Assembly: GCA_003241215.1 (NCBI GenBank)
Contig: QFOL01000002.1
Span: 1-64,000, forward strand
Origin: Agrobacterium fabrum
Lineage (GTDB): Bacteria; Pseudomonadota; Alphaproteobacteria; Rhizobiales; Rhizobiaceae
DNA length: 64,000 nucleotides
Reading direction: 5' to 3'
Shown one piece after another: positions 63,913 to 64,000 of the stretch (positions within the stretch are counted from its first letter, which is position 1; every line of letters begins with the position of its first letter). Position numbers and translations under genes: made by a program. The notes under the pieces are model-generated. The model was not told the origin of the DNA. It did no database searches and was given only the letters and a program-made list of their open reading frames with translations.

Positions 63913-64000
63913 TTAGATTTTCTGCCGCTTCTCGAACTCGACGGGCGACAGCATCCCGTTCCTGACGTGTTTGCGTTTCGGGTTGTAGAACATCTCGATG
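63913..64000 (-). mobile_element. IS3-family transposase (OrfB), C-terminal end only
   Basis: Read on the minus strand, the last 28 codons before the TAA at 63913-63915 read IEMFYNPKRKHVRNGMLSPVE and end FEKRQKI. This is the standard C-terminus of IS3-family integrase-type transposases. The rest of the element lies beyond the window. The terminal inverted repeat on this side should be within the next 30-50 bases (about 63860-63912) but is not clear by eye. Confidence 0.85.

Overview
The window looks like a chromosomal or chromid segment of an Agrobacterium/Rhizobium-type alphaproteobacterium. Supporting signs are GC-rich coding DNA, rhizobial-style catabolic operons each with its own ABC transporter, a transglutaminase/ATP-grasp/alpha-E cluster, a TadG-like von Willebrand pilus protein, and many GTG/TTG starts joined by 4-base ATGA/GTGA/TTGA overlaps. 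The taxonomic call is inference from gene content; no database was searched.

Layout. 1-6.5 kb: the 5' part of a tRNA-Ser(CGA), a dihydrodipicolinate-synthase-family lyase behind the stump of an oligopeptide-type ABC ATPase, an ATP-grasp/polysaccharide-deacetylase fusion, a hotdog thioesterase, and an SbmA/YddA-type ABC protein whose nucleotide-binding motifs are all degraded. 6.8-13.4 kb: a co-directional cluster of transglutaminase+DUF2126, circularly permuted ATP-grasp+alpha-E, and a second transglutaminase. 13.5-20.4 kb: a TadG-like protein, an ABC-F ATPase, D-lactate and L-lactate dehydrogenases, a small membrane protein and a MarR-GNAT fusion preceded by a perfect 25-base palindrome. 20.5-26.3 kb: a minus-strand operon of SDR, PAAT-type ABC transporter, RraA-like lyase and idonate-type dehydrogenase. 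26.4-34.6 kb: a 2-hydroxyacid dehydrogenase stump, an EamA exporter, a six-gene biotin-carboxylase/5-oxoprolinase-like operon (BCCP, BC, BCCP-like without biotin lysine, PxpB, PxpC, PxpA), a probable TnsA-like relic, an aminotransferase and an internally deleted SDR. 34.6-45.6 kb: a LysR regulator and a polyol/sugar operon (ABC transporter, SorC regulator, aldo/keto reductase, GlpD-like dehydrogenase, class I aldolase, FGGY kinase) with an inverted-repeat operator. 45.9-64 kb: an acyltransferase and then a metal-resistance island.

The island is the most unusual part. It starts with chromate (ChrA, ChrB) and nickel/cobalt-type efflux genes (two NicO/RcnA proteins, an MFS protein with a His-rich tail, a DedA protein) and an RcnR/CsoR-type repressor. 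It continues with two copies of an uncharacterised module: a small His-rich membrane-anchored protein, a HupE/UreJ-like membrane protein, and a single-pass anchor protein with a conserved C-terminal domain. Between the copies lie two more His-rich small proteins, a complete FtsI-type penicillin-binding protein, a methyltransferase-like gene coupled to a Tat-exported transglutaminase-like protein, and a PmtA-like methyltransferase. Four TATCC...GGATA inverted repeats lie before the RcnA operon and before three of the His-rich genes. This suggests one metal-responsive regulon that joins metal handling in the periplasm to envelope remodelling.

Broken genes are frequent (1.1-1.4, 26.4-26.6, 32.7-33.0 and 34.3-34.6 kb). 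An IS3-family transposase enters at the right edge. Both fit repeated insertion and deletion at operon borders.
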